A stretch of 64,000 nucleotides of DNA from Takakia lepidozioides (GCA_030704615.1 CM060732.1:46915053-46979052); one strand, 5' to 3'. Numbered from the stretch's first letter, positions 1-12,822 are shown. Notes: generated by a model not told the origin, from the letters alone. A program made the numbers and translations.

Positions 1-2526
1 TGGAAACAAGTTCAGGGAAGTTTTCTGCCTAACTTCATTTTCATCAGACAATCTCATGGCAACAGACATGGCTGAGGACACTGGAGCCTCTAAGTCAGAT
101 TTATCCAGCAGGGTCAAGACTTGCGGATCCAGGTCCAGGTCCTTGAGGATCTCTTCTACTCTCTTCTACCAGGACTTAGCCTGTTTGACAGGGCGGTCCT
201 GTTTCCAAGATATAGAGTCGATTAACTTAGGATATCTGGTGTTGGGCATATGTTGCAGCTGACCCCACCATCTGACCTTGAATTCATCTCGTCGGGAGCT
301 TAAGGACGGAATGCCAAACTCACCCCGAACAGCCACATTGGCTGTTTTGGAGCATGCTGACATACACTCCTTAAGCTCCTTAAGCACCCCCACTTGAATG
401 GATTCTAGAGACTTAGGCTGGTTGGAGTTATCAACCCATATAGCAGATCCGTACTCCAAGGCAGGTCTAATAACGCGACAAAGCATGGTTTTCTTAACCT
501 CAGAGTTGACCCCTCTGCAGTGGAAAAATTTAGTGAGCCCCAGAGCTTTGCCCTTGCCAGTTTGAACAACTTTCCGGATATGTGCATCCCAATTACAATT
601 GGAGGAGAACTCAACGCCCAGGTAAGTGTAGGAAGGGAGGACCGGGATCTCTTGGCTACCCCACTGCCACTTAAGATCACTTCCTCCCTCTCCTCTGTCG
701 TTGAATGCTACCACTGCACAGTTGCTGACATTAGCCTCTAGCCCCCAAAGATCAAAGTATCTCTTCGCGCAATCAATCAACTCCTGGAGATTGGTTGGAG
801 TCTCCCCTATGCCTGCGAAGTCATCCGCAAACATAAGGGCTGGTATGGTGGTATCACCCACCCTGAACCCAAATCCCTCACTTTCCACATCCTCGAGGAG
901 TTGATTGATGAAAACATTGAAGAGCAGAGGGGAGAGAGTACATCCTTGAGCTACACCTTGGTCTATGTCAAAGAAGTTGGACTTCTGTCCGTTAACAGTG
1001 ACACAGCTTTTGGTGTGAGCATACAAGTTGTGGACAACTCTCCACATCTTTCCCTTGATCCCACAAGACCAGAGGCGGAACCATAGGCCATCTCTCCACA
1101 CTGTGTCATAAGCCTTTTTGACATCCAGGAAAAAGACATAAGTGGGTTTCCCTTCTTTTTTCCTCCCCTGGATAATCTGGCTTAGAGTGAAGATATGATC
1201 CACACAGCCCCTGTTTCGCCGAAAGCCAGCTTGGCCTTTGTGGAAACAACCTCTAGACTCCAGATCAACCTTGAGACGAGTACTTATAACTCTGCAGAAT
1301 GTCTTGCCAACAGCATTGAGGAGCGTGATGCCACGGTAGTTCCCCGGTTCTTCTCTGTCACCCTTCTTGTATAGATTGACAATGACCCCCTGTCGCCAGC
1401 GAAAGGGGATCATTTCAGTCTTCCAGATAAGGTTGAAGAGGAGAACTAGGGCCTCTATCATGGGAACCATTTCAGTCTTCCAAATAAGGTTAAAGAGTAG
1501 AACTAGGGCCTCTCTCATGGGATCGCCACCGTGCTTGATAAGCTCGTTGACAATACCATCAGGTCCACCAGCTTTATATCCATTTAAATGTTCAATTGCT
1601 TCCACAACCTCAGAAGAACTAATGGGAGCATTATAAACCATTGAAATATACTCCAGTTCATCAGGGCTGTTTTGAATCATAGGAACAGTTTTTCCAACTG
1701 TGTCCCTCCATTCAGCAGAAGACCCCTCACTGTTAGACCTAGAAGTTCTGCCGAGGATACTGTAGTGAGTTTCAAAGGTTTTGACAATGTCAACCGATGA
1801 AGTCACCACTGCACCTTTAGTAGTCTTCAGCGCTTGTACTTGCTGACCGTTTTTCGGCTTGTACAAACGTTGAAGGGCCAACCAGAATTTCTTGTCATTA
1901 CCACCATGGTGGTTTGAGTTTATTTCACTGTATAACTTGTCCCAGTATAATTTCTTCTGAGACCTAACAAGCTGATTGATATCTTTACGGAGCTGGTAGT
2001 ACCTCGCCCACAATTCTCTGTTGGTTTCCAAATTGCAGCACTCTTTATAGAGGGCTCGTCTCTCAGCTATCTTGAGTTTAATCTCATTAGTCCACCAATT
2101 AACTGCTCTACCGCAGACAATTAGTTTCCTCCCAATGATCTTGTCAGCCATGGAGGAAACGAAACTCTCCCAAGAGTCCACTGCTCTTTCAACTTCATTT
2201 CTTGCGTTAACAGAGCGTGACTGAAGTTCTTGGTGCGATTGGACAAAATGAGGGAGAGCCTCTTGCAAGGCCTGGACGTACTCAGCCTTGACCTCCTCAT
2301 TGTGGAATTTTTCTATGCGCCACTTCCGAATCGAACGTTTCACAGATCTCTTGGTGGTGGGAAAACACCTTTTGATCTCAGTCCAAACCAGGAAGTGGTC
2401 AGAGGTACCAATATCAGTTCTGTCGATCAACACATTGGCACACTGGGGGAACAAAATTTTGTCCATTATGATATAGTCCACAATGGAACGTTCCCCAGTT
2501 TGGGATTTCTCACAAGTCCACTGCAC
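1..2526 (-). pseudogene. LINE endonuclease C-terminus plus reverse transcriptase, interrupted
   Basis: The minus-strand frame opens with the end of the endonuclease (IGTSDHFLVW), then a spacer, then a non-LTR reverse transcriptase: GYKAGGPDGI, YKKGDREEPGNYRGITLLN, FLDVKKAYDTV (first catalytic Asp), GVAQGCTLSPLLFN, and ALMFADDFAG with the FADD catalytic box. A 19-residue block ending in KTEM is present twice in tandem, which an active enzyme is unlikely to tolerate. The frame stops at TAG (166-168) but the same frame stays open afterwards to the window edge (VEEILKDLDLDPQ and on), so the TAG looks like a nonsense mutation and not the true end. Confidence 0.85.
1407..1520. repeat. 57-bp tandem duplication inside the LINE reverse transcriptase
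   Basis: Two adjacent 57-bp units (about 1407-1463 and 1464-1520), both containing catttcagtcttcca and actagggcctct, differ at a handful of positions. They duplicate 19 codons of the reverse transcriptase in frame. The divergence between units suggests the duplication is not recent. Confidence 0.8.
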
Positions 2527-2530
2527 TTGG

Positions 2531-3030
2531 TCACCTCGTCCTGTTATTCAAGGTCAAAAGCTGAAGCTCTTCTAGACAGTTAATTAACCGTCTGCCATTA
2601 GAATTCAGCTCGTCCTCACCAAAAGGTCCAATGATATCGTCCTGATGGATCCCTTTGCCCACCCGGGCATTGAAGTCCCCCAATAGTACCACCTGACCTT
2701 TGGCAAGGAACGAAGCACAGTCCAGCTTTACATCTTCGAAGGCCTTGTCTGCGTCAGCACTAAGCGTCCCCTCTGTGGGCATGTAAACACAACCAACAAA
2801 GAGGTCCTTTGTACTCATGCCGCCCTTCAAATTCAGTTTTAGCCAGATACTATGCTCGTACCTCAAACCCTTGTTGATAATTTCACAATTGTCAAACAAG
2901 AAATCACGGACAAAGAATCCGACCCCTTTTTGACCGCGTTTGGCAGAGGCTGCCTTGAGAGTACACATCTTACCTGCCCATTTAAAGAGAGAGCAATGGA
3001 GGCCCAAAGTGTCCAAGGGACACAAGCAGA
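2531..3030 (-). pseudogene. LINE endonuclease (EEP/APE-like) fragment
   Basis: The minus-strand frame shows the conserved core of a LINE endonuclease: GVGFFVRD, then VGCVYMPTEG, then VVLLGDFNARVG, the last being the catalytic GDFN block. The N-terminal part before FKWAGK is missing, so this copy is 5'-truncated. The frame closes at a TGA just after LNNRTR (about 2533). The rest of the domain, including the C-terminal SDH block (IGTSDHFLVW), continues one base out of frame in the next segment. The enzyme would nick target DNA to prime reverse transcription; this copy cannot make it intact. Confidence 0.85.
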
Positions 3031-3142
3031 ATAACAAAGTGAGACCACAGAACACATACAGTAGATCCACAAAAAACAAAGAACAAATGAAAGATCAGGA
3101 GTTGCGCGGAAACCAAGAGAGGGAGGGAGGGAGCTGCTGTAC

Positions 3143-6100
3143 TTCAACTTGCGTAGACTGTGAGCAAGGTTGACAACAGTTGGTTCCCAGGCAACTGGGA
3201 GTGGTGGAGGGACCAGCGAGAGAGCCTTCCGTAGCCAACATACAGCTGCTTCATAGCTGCCATTCCCATTGGTAGTACGGTGTTAGCATGATCAGAATCC
3301 TCTATTCATTAAGGACTCTAATTTTACTGGGAACTGCCTACCCTAATTGACTCTCCCCGACCACTGCGCTCTCAATACCCTACATATTTGTTCAGCCTGC
3401 ACCACTGTTAGCTGCCATACGGGATCTACTACCTGCACGACGAAGTACAACTTTGATGCTTCATGAAATGTTTTGACCAAAATAAAATGAAGTCTTAGAC
3501 TGTACGGAAGGCATTGAGTGGCCTCAAATGACACACCATATCAAGGTTCTTGTAATTTGAATGTTTTGTACTTGCATGCAATGGCAACGGTTCCCAAGTA
3601 CGCACTAGATTGGCAACCTATCCAAAACCAACCTGTTGAAAGGAACTCCTAATTCTTCCATCCCTCTTGTCATCTCTTCCCTACCTTCCCTCGCTCTCAG
3701 TAAGAGATGAAGGCTTACTCTTTATTGCGGTATGCCATGACACCCAATTCATTGTGTAGAAGTGGATCAGTAGGACAAATGGCTCTTGCCTGCATGAAAA
3801 ACTGCAGTACGCCATCTAAGATTGTGTTAAATTCAAATCTAACATGAAACTCCCCTGCAGAACTTGCACTCACCTTCACTCTCACTCTAAACCTCCCTAA
3901 GCCTCAGAAGTCTTTTCTGACCCAGACAACTCTCACAAAAGGTCTTTCACTCGAAAGCTGGCACTATGCCTTGAGAAGAGACAACATACACACAGCAAGA
4001 CAAGAGAATGTCCTCATCATGATTCCCCACAAACATTGACTATGACACGACAGGGCAGAATCCCATGGCATCTACCCGTCTGGGCTGGGTGTGGCGATTT
4101 AGCCCACCAGGGCATATGAGACCCAGCTCAAAATTACCATGGTGCTCACTTGGTAATTCACATCATACTACTAAGCATGAGATCTATTCAAGTACTACTC
4201 CAGCCCTACCTTGCAGCTGATGTGCAAAATGTACAGACAAACAGACAGACAGGCACACAGAAAGACAAAGGGGGGGACTATAAACAGTAGAGAGACAAAT
4301 GCAAGCACAAAGAGGTGTGCAGTACTGAGATCAGCTAAAGACGAAGGGACATACCTGTTCTGCAAGGTTCAGATTATTGGTGCGTAGATACTCCATCCCA
4401 ATGCACAGAGCTGGTAGATGGCAGCTGAAATAGGAGATACATGCATGTGAGATTTTGACTACCGAGGGCACCCAGTGTTCTGTATGGAGGCGTTCTAATG
4501 CTGCTTAAGCGAAACAGCTCCAGCAGTGAGAAGGACATCATAATCCCAAGATGATAAATATTTGGTAGAGAGATTTCTCAGATTAGTTGTATTCATCACG
4601 AACTAATGATTGACACACACGAAGGACAGTATAGGGGAAGATCAATGCGAGAAGGAAATACAAAGGGACGGAGGTGGTAAGGATGAGAAAGCTCTACCCA
4701 GCAAAAAGGCGAGCAGCTGTGCGATAAGCAGCCATAGCTTGGTCACTTTCATCCTGTGCAGCATACGCATTGCCAAACCCCAGCCAGGCTGGTGCAAATG
4801 ACCCTTCTAATGTCGTTGCCTTACTGCACCCTCCAGAAATTCAACACCAGGTTAATTGGTGCGCTCAACTGGTCAACTTATGCTCAACAGTATATTCCGT
4901 AAGGTGAAATGCATGTCATGTCCAAGTGCACATTCGGTAAAGTTCTCCACAAAAATGAAGTCTCTTGGTCATACACCATTGTGGATCCACTCAGGGTTGA
5001 TTGTGGCTCCTGCCAAGGTCTTCAGGATTTTAGTTTTACTTCAAGTAGTTGTTCCTACAGGCATATAAGCTTTGTTAATAAGTCAAGCCAGGAAGGTCAC
5101 AACCATCTACCAAGGTTGAAAAGAACATTGATGCCAATGTAGGGAAGCCTCTCCAAGGGTTTAAAATTGCATGTTCTTTGCAGGATGAAACACTCAGCTT
5201 TGGGATAAGAACACATTGAAATTTCACCAGAAATAGCGACGTGCGTGGTCATATTGACAGATGCAGTAGTAGTAGCATCCTACAGCAAACCATGAAATAG
5301 CTCTGTTCACAGCGTGCCACAACAGAAGTTATAAAGATATGCAAGCTTAGTTTCAAAAGTACAGATAACACGACATAGTGAGATCACTATCTTACAGCAG
5401 TGACAACAAAGCACCAACCTACCCCAGATGCTGTGATGCACGCTATAAACGAACCCCCCTCACCTGGGCTGCTGGTGGGGCCTCAACTTTAAACTAACAG
5501 ATCCCAACATCAGGTGTGTATAGCGGAAACTACTTTCACCACAGACAATCTCATGGACTCAAAGAGACAAACTGCTGTGATGTTCCATGAGCCAAAGGTT
5601 GGCGTGATCTGATATGATGACTGCAAACTCTATTAACTGACCTGTTTCGTCCAAACTAGGCCCAGGTCTATGACCACCAGCCTATGGCAAAAGTCTTATG
5701 AAACAATTCTATCAACTGCCCATTGTTGTGACTTCACTCCAACAGTGATATGGAGTGCACAACTAGACCTTGGTGAGATACAAAGCTTAAATTCATTTAC
5801 TTGTGTGGGTATTCTTGAACCAGATTGTGAGCCCTCAGAAAGAGCTCATTTTTGCGCCCTAGTTCCAAGGCAGCACCAATATGCAAAGGCATGCAATTTA
5901 GATGGTAATGATCCTGCTCCAGCAGCCTGGAATCCCATCCCCTTGTTAGCCACACGTCTATAACACATTGAAACACTGGAATGACTTGATGGAGATGACA
6001 AAGGTACACAAAATCACAACAGAAACATACAAGCAATATATTAGCCATCCATACAAATTTCCAGCGAACAAGCCAACTTAGCAACGTCGACACTAAAATC

Positions 6101-9100
6101 GACACAAATAAAATGTATATTTTTACATACACCCTGGTAGTATCATAGCAGCGCTGAAACTCTCCACGATGGTATAAAAAGTCAGCCCTGCAGGCCACCA
6201 CATCATTGTTGTCCTTGAGGGAGCAACCTGCCCTCTCATTTTCAGGTTGTGATTCATCAGGCTCCTTCTCCAGCTCCAAAAACTTGGATTCGATGAAAGC
6301 AAATTGTCCATACTGAACGGCACCCAGGGACAAAATGTGTGTGAGGATCCACTTTGAGTAGATAGCACACCAGCAACAGTATGAGAGTGCAATGACCCCA
6401 TAAAACTTTTAACTGCTCTCTTGCTCTATATTTGTCCAGTTCCTGAAAGCACATCCCCTCGCAACGCTTCTCCTCCGTGCAGAGGAGAAACCCGAGAAAT
6501 ACAAGGGCATCTAGCACGGTTGGACCACAACCTGGAGATGATCTGCCATCTCTTCTCCCAACCCATCCTTCCTCTCTACAATCCCCGCCTCTTCTCAACA
6601 CTCCTTCCAACTTCTCCAGCTCTCAAACAACCATCTACACTCGGCTTCCATGCAGAAGACCTGAGGTCCTCATAGAGGTAAAGTGACACTCTCACACACC
6701 AGAGGCCAGTCTACAGAGGCCTCAGGCAAAGTCATGGGTCATCAAGAGCAAGCAGCCTCCAAACAGGAGACCATCTTGTGCCAGTTGAAGAAGCAGGTGG
6801 CGAAGGAAATGGCTGGTCAGAGGGTGCAGATGGCAGCACAGGCCCCAATCACGACCAGAAGGTGAAAACCCCTGGAAAACATGCACACAAACCCGAAGCC
6901 ACTTGTAGGCCTGTGTGGGGGACGAAGGTCCCCCAGGTGACCAGGGCCACAGGATAGATGCCACGAGCAAAGTCCTCATTATCCTTTCCTCCAAAAGCTA
7001 GGTACTAAGGTGCACAGTTCTAATCAACTAGATGACAGACAGACATAACCAAATGGTAAGCGCAATAGGTTACCTTTTTGGCCCGGCAAGAATAGAGAAG
7101 CGATAGCCAACGATCCTCTGGGTCGAACTTCAGTGACGACAACAAATTTCCCTCTAGATAACAATGCCACAATGAAAACTTCATCAAGGTCGAATCCACA
7201 TCACTTCATGAAATTCCAGAAACTAGTCAACAGATTCACAACAGATGATGGACTTAGCACAAGTTACTAATGGAACTCTGGTCAATTTACTCAGTACTTG
7301 TTACTGTGAAACGAACACATGCTGCTTTGAGTCCATAATTTGAATTAAGTATCCTATTCTCAAAATAAAATCTTCTTTTACTGCAAAGATAAACAACGCT
7401 CTGTTGAAGACATCTCCTTTGTTCCCTCTGTCATATTTGTAAAATGAAATATCCAAGAAGAGGCACAGAAGTACTACATCCTCCAGTGTACTTATGAAGC
7501 ATATTCTACCTGCCAGTGCAAACTGAAGTATGAAGAGAAAGCTAAGACTAGCATAGAATGTGCTAATATCAAGCAACAGACAGCTGGGCAGGGTCAATAT
7601 GTGAACTTCCTACTTCACCAGCAGTTGAGAAATTTGAGAGTGAACAAGGGATGTAGTTATAATAACACAGCCAACATTTTAGCATGTCTCTGCAGTCAGT
7701 GGTTGATAACAAAATTTTCTGACTGATGATTTATTTAAAGAACTGGAAAGGAGTCTGAAAGGAGCAGCCTTACATGGTCCTACCTTCATCCTGAGTCATC
7801 ATGTGATTGTCGATTAGATGCTCAAATGCCTGCATTGACATGCCCACAAAAAGGTTCCAACTCTTTCACTCACCATTGTAAGATTGTATTGGAGAAACAA
7901 AGATCGTAAGTCTTGCCCCTACACTCATTACAGTTGCTTGCCATAACCAGATGGCCAGTGACCCTCCACCTGGTTTGAACAGAGGAGAAAAGGGGGGCGA
8001 CTGGAGGAGAGCACAACAGAGGACATTACTATTGCAGATGCTCGTTCTACTACAAGGTGTGCTATTCACCACAACAATCAGCCCAAAGAAGGCCACAGCT
8101 GCATAAAACAAGGTGCAGCAACAATCTATATTCACTTCAACCGAGCCCTTTAACATAACACGACCATTATGGTACATCAGATAAATCTTCACCTAAATGT
8201 AAGCAGATTAAAGGAGCTGAGAGAGATAAGGAAGCAATGCTCAAATGTAGTATAGACATTGAGTACCTCATAGCAATATGGATCAGCCTTCAACGCCGCC
8301 TTGTACCTGATCACAAGGAAGGAACCCAGAGTCATTTATTGCAAAGTCCAGCTCATAATGTTCTCCTGGGTATCACATGAATTGTCTTAGCTCAAAAATG
8401 GACAACCCCACACAGCCAGTGCTGGAAAATCTTCAAGGGTGCACCAACAGTACACAATCCACAATCACCAGGAAAACAGTACACTCCAGATAACCTGATT
8501 GACACTACGAATCAAACACTCGAATGCTACTCCATACCATCGCAGAGCGCGGGCTCGGTTGTCTAAGGCTTCAAAGGTGCGCCCTCGCAACAAACATATA
8601 GCTGCCCCAATCTGTCAATAAATTCGCATCAAACTTTCTCCCATCTGGGGTGTGTGTGTATCTCTCTCTCTCTCTCCTCACTTTCTCACTCCGCCCTTCC
8701 ATCAAGCAGTGCAACCACAACCACATATGTTGCGAGCATGATGTCAACTCCAGTCGATACATGAACACTGAATTCCCTGTAAAATAGCCTGTGGTCCACT
8801 GTGGGCAACTCCTATGAAAATTTAGGGCTAAGCCCATTTGCGCTATAAACTCACAACCTGCTCCTGGAGGGCTAGTATCAGGCAGGTACATTTTGGCAAA
8901 ATTCAAAAAGCATATCAAATTCTCTCTCTTTCACACACTCACGCAGTGTAGCATCACATACTGAGGTCACAGATATTAAAGAAGCCAATTTGCATGTAAC
9001 TCACAAGAAATTAACTCCCTGAAGATAGAACCCACCCTCAGGAGAGGACTCTATTCCCCGGGGCAGCCATTCTTTCAGTGGCCATTTATTCGACCTCGCG

Positions 9101-10699
9101 CAGGTCCTGGCGACAGGGGTTAAGGGAAATGAGGTTGAAAAAACGACGAATTCCGCCAAAATCTGATCTGGTTCGCCCATCTTTCACCAGAGGGTCGGCA
9201 AGAGGGAGCAACGTGTTTCAATCCTAGAGAGGGACGTTAGAACTGAGGGTCCAGATCTCATTATCAGCACTTGTTTTGAATCTGCACTTTGTACCATTGC
9301 CATAAATGCTCCACTTAGGTTCCATGGATGCCACTCGCGCCACAATGTAAATAGCTTGAAAGAAACACTGACCCAGGGGAAAGAGGCTCTCGACAGCTCC
9401 AACAGACGTCTTTTCTCTCTCCTCTCTCTCTCTCTCTCTCATTGAGAGACAAATGCAAAGAGATGAACACATTTGGCGAATACAAACAACCATGTGACAT
9501 CACTCTCCAAACAATGGACATTAAATTGACAGGGAAATTCTGACACCCACATTGATTTCACGCTCATCCAAATCCTTGTCCAAAGACTCAGTGTCTAGGT
9601 CATCTGTCATCTGCACATTTCCTTCTGCATCGACGTCGCCATCTCCCAGCATTACCAAACACTCTTCCCACTCTTTTACAGCCTCCTGCAAGAACAATAC
9701 AGTTAATGGAAACTGTGGTCAAACAAGCATCACCCAAAGCTTAAGGTACCCGATAGCCAAAGTAACTGGGGAGACAAGGGCTGATCATCATGGAGTTGGA
9801 GTTAAATGAAACCAGAAACATTTTCAGCAGAAATTCCTACCAAACATTTAGCAGCCAAATAGCGGAAACGCAAGTCGGCAGGCACCAATTGATGTCGTCG
9901 CAGCAGATGCAGTGCTCTTCGATACTGTTTCCCCAAATACAGTGCTTGTGCCTAAAGTCACAGAAAATTATATATTAGTTGGAGTTCTACATACACCTAA
10001 GCAGTGTTCAAAGCCACCCTCTCGATCATGGAATCACTCCGGACTGGCTTACAATATACTTCTGTTCAAGCAGGTATCCATTAGCCCTCTTTGATCCTAG
10101 TTTAAGGGACACAGAGGAGGAAAATATAGTGGAGGGGAAGGGAAGGGGTGTCGGGCATAAAAGCCAGGTGTAGACAGGAGATACCATGGTACAAAAGATT
10201 CAGTCTCTAGTGTTTGAGAGGTTCTGAGCACCAACAATGGTACCTGAAAGTGTAGTTAATGAATAAGGCAATCGCCTTAGAAAGATGATTCACACATGAG
10301 ACATACTCGGGTCTCACTGATAAACCCTGAAGAACGGTCCTTAGAACCTTGGGGACTCAATTTCCCGTGCCAATTATTGGCCTGCGTGATAGATACTCTG
10401 CTTCCTGTACTAAGTTGCTGGATAAATCACAGTATAGATGGATCAGAATGGTCATTTCCTTTTAGATTATGTAGTAGCTGCTACAGACGGTCACAAAGAG
10501 TATAAAGATGAAGAATGAAGTTCAGAGTACAGAATTTGCACAGGGTTTTGGTGGTACTCGCCTGCATGTACAAGTCTTGAGTAGCATTGCCAGCCAAAGT
10601 GGCGAGCTTGTCTGCGAAGAAGATGGCGGAAGAGTACAAATGCTTGCCTAGGCAATCCCTGACTACCGCCCTCAGCTTCTCTATCTCTGCCTCCCTCAT
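3143..10699 (-). CDS. CDC16: APC6/CDC16, anaphase-promoting complex TPR subunit (first 14 exons; 3' end outside window)
   Basis: This is a scaffold TPR subunit of the anaphase-promoting complex, the nuclear ubiquitin ligase that triggers anaphase. Minus-strand exons that join in phase: 10562-10699, 9841-9951, 9551-9685, 8538-8611, 8267-8306, 7784-7829, 7074-7153, 6131-6312, 5801-5926, 5228-5302, 4698-4823, 4355-4424, 3719-3801, 3143-3256. Together they give 466 codons with no internal stop. Family blocks seen in order: MREAEIEKLRAVVRDC at the start, LYLGKQYRRALHLL, SLKFDPEDRWL, SWFAVGCYYYC, QAMAAYRTAARLF, CHLPALCIGMEYLRT, RAICPTDPLLHNELGV and AWEPTVVNLAHS. Plant CDC16 is about 540 residues, so roughly 75 C-terminal residues lie past the left edge. 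The first intron appears to use a GC donor. The start is the ATG at 10699 because it matches the family N-terminus directly. Confidence 0.93.
8661..8678. repeat. CT microsatellite in an APC6 intron
   Basis: A short pure run of tc dinucleotides follows gtgtgtgtatc. It is intronic and no function is evident. Confidence 0.8.
9412..9440. repeat. CT microsatellite in an APC6 intron
   Basis: A tctctc run of about 29 bp lies between the third and fourth APC6 exons. On the minus strand it is a GA run, away from the splice sites. Confidence 0.8.
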
Positions 10700-11250
10700 C
10701 TCCGTCTCGCCTCTTTCCTCTCTCTTCTCAATTTCCTCCTCAAATTGACGAGCTCTGCTCGGACGCGACAGGACACCACTGCTACGAAAGTTCCTCCCCG
10801 ATCGCGCTATCTATGTACACTGTACACTACAATGAATCTAGGAGAGGGGCGTGGGGAAAGAGTCCCTCAAAACCCTAGGTTATGCGTTCTAAGAACATCG
10901 TCTCAATTTTTTGAAAAGGGTTTAGGCTTTAGGGTATGTAGAATTCTTGAGGCAAGAGCATTCCACGCATATGGGAGTTCAATGGCTCCACTCTAAGATG
11001 GAGGCGTTTGCCGAGAATTCCTAGGAAACTATACAATTGCTTTGCATCTCGTAGTAAGCAGGCTGTCGATCTTTGGGCGGCCGGAAGGGTGTGATGATCG
11101 CGAAAGAATGAGATTGGCTACCTAGTATTTGACGGTCTACAAAACTCGTGGAGGCTTGTTCACCCAGAGCCATACAAAATGCTGGGGTTGTCTGGAAAGT
11201 TTTGTAGGGAAATGAGTGTATAGTTTTGAGTGATAATCGGTAGAGCTAAG

Positions 11251-11354
11251 TTTCCATGGATTGTGACACAGAGCTTTATCATCTTGCATAAACCTCTCTT
11301 TGTTTCCATGGATTGTGACACGGAGCTTTATCATCTTGCATAAACCTCTCTTGC
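11251..11354. repeat. 52-bp tandem repeat, two units
   Basis: Two adjacent 52-bp units start with tttccatggattgtgacac at 11251 and 11303 and differ at about one base. A third, clearly diverged relative (ccatggtttacacactgagc) lies at about 11417-11465, so an older, larger array probably existed. Confidence 0.8.
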
Positions 11355-12000
11355 AGAAAGTCTTGAACAGGAACATCGCATATTGTATAGTTCTGAGTTC
11401 CGATGGTCCATATAATTGTCCATGGTTTACACACTGAGCTTTATCAGTCTTGTGAAACCTCTTTTGAGGAAAGTTTTGTACAGGACTAGGCGTTTTGTAA
11501 AATGTGCTCCGCATACTTTTATAAAGAGACCCAAGTGGGGTGACTGTACAAATGGGTTTTGAAACGGAGTCGTGGGGCCTTATGTTTTGGCCCTCCCTAC
11601 ATTCGTCACTCCGACTGAGCACTAGAGTTGTATGGTGGTGCCAAGTAGGAGACCAAGGACTCAGAAAATGCAACCCACAACCTCAAAAGTGGAGATGTTC
11701 ATAGTCTTCTCTGGCTATTTGTGATCAAGCTTTGGCCAACGCCAGCTCGCCTTGCGGCTACTTTGTGGATCAACAATTCTCAACATTTCTATGAATCTTC
11801 TCCCTCTTTCACCCCACTGAGTCATCAAAGGGCTTGTCTGATCCCCTCACTTCTCAACTCAACTTTCCACAATATAACATATCATGTGAGAAGCTGATTC
11901 AATTGTGTGTGAGGTTCAGCGTATAATTAGATAATTATCTCGGAGCCTTGGAAGCTGGCAATATGTAGCAATCCTCAACATTACACTAGTGTAGGTATAG

Positions 12001-12330
12001 TAGCATCCAACAAGATGGCCCAATTGTTAGTGCATGACATTGTATCAATTGGTCGCAAGATCGTCTTGAAGTGACTGTGGGTTCAAAGCCATATATGTGT
12101 GTGTTGGATGTCACCGACTATGGCTAATCCAACTTTCTCAACTGGCCACCTAGTGTGTGAATACTAGGTCTTTTTGACTGGTGACACAAATTTGGGCAAT
12201 CACAGTTTGCCTCAATTACAACCATTAGAAGGTGTACACTGTCCATCTTCCAAACAGAAGAAGTCGATAGCCCTTAATGAAGTGACACCACGATTTTTTG
12301 CTTGCGTCAACAGGAACTTATCAACTTTAA
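12001..12330 (+). mobile_element. tRNA-derived SINE-like element, copy 1
   Basis: The segment begins with a box-A-like ggcccaattgttagtgc and, about 50 bp on, a box-B-like gtgggttcaaagcc, the spacing of an internal Pol III promoter. It then shares blocks with the next copy: gttggatgtcacc, ccattagaaggtgt, ccttccaaac or its variant, and gaagtgacacca. The shared head and body indicate two copies of one short element. No poly(A) tail or target duplication was resolved. Confidence 0.45.
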
Positions 12331-12344
12331 TTTAAGGAGGTACT

Positions 12345-12640
12345 CAAATGACCAAACTCAAGCATCCAACAGAAAGCCCAATGCTTAGGGCACAAGCGCG
12401 CCTTACAAATGATCCTGGGTTCATCAAAGCCACACTCGCATATGTTGGATGTCACCCATTGTGGTCAACCCAACTACAAAAGGGGAATAACTGGGTCAAC
12501 CAATTACTTATTGGGAAGGGTTGGGCATCTAGCAATTGCCCCGGATATGGCCGTTAGAAGGTGTCCACCTTCCAAACTGAAGGCAGTGGCCCTTGGGGGT
12601 GAAGTGACACCATAAGTTTTGCTTGCTTTGGCAAGAGTCT
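12345..12640 (+). mobile_element. tRNA-derived SINE-like element, copy 2
   Basis: Same order of blocks as copy 1: cccaatgcttagggcac (box-A-like), cctgggttcatcaaagcc (box-B-like with an insertion), gttggatgtcaccca, cgttagaaggtgtccacc and gaagtgacaccataag. It lies in direct orientation right after copy 1. The two copies are well diverged. Confidence 0.45.
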
Positions 12641-12822
12641 TCCTCCCTTACCCAACATCACTTGCAAATCTCTCATCAAAATGTGGAAATAAGTCGCATT
12701 TCTTGATTTTACAAACAATTGTTTCAAACCAGTTTAAGGTTGAGCTGCCCCCATCAATGACCATGTCCACCATCAACCCTTGAAGGTAGGATCCTATGAA
12801 GTCAATCAGACTATAATTAAAA

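Larger units (their letters stand above)
1..3040 (-). mobile_element. 5'-truncated LINE (non-LTR retrotransposon), broken
   Basis: Endonuclease and reverse transcriptase of a plant-type LINE read on the minus strand from about 3030 down to the left window edge. The element is sense-oriented with the APC6 gene and starts about 100 bp past the last visible APC6 exon donor (3143/3142), so it most likely sits in the next APC6 intron. It is 5'-truncated inside the endonuclease, has a one-base frameshift near 2530, an internal 57-bp duplication and an in-frame TAG at 166-168. The 3' end lies outside the window. Family assignment beyond LINE is not attempted. The insertion in an intron is an inference, because the remaining APC6 exons are not visible. 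Confidence 0.85.
10700..12822. other. Non-coding interval between APC6 start and phosphatase 3' end
   Basis: No coding exon could be supported here. It holds the 5' flank and presumed promoter of APC6 (minus) at 10700-11200, a 52-bp tandem duplication and two SINE-like copies listed separately, and presumably the 3' UTR of the phosphatase gene. The 178-codon open frame at 11137-11673 (minus) is produced by the tandem repeats and has no recognisable domain. Confidence 0.6.

Noticed and set aside
3343-3534. 63-codon minus-strand ORF as the next APC6 exon
   Set aside because: It is inside the intron between two exons that already join in phase and match the family.
11137-11673. 178-codon minus-strand ORF as a gene
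   Set aside because: It is created by the 52-bp tandem repeats and has no domain or splice context.
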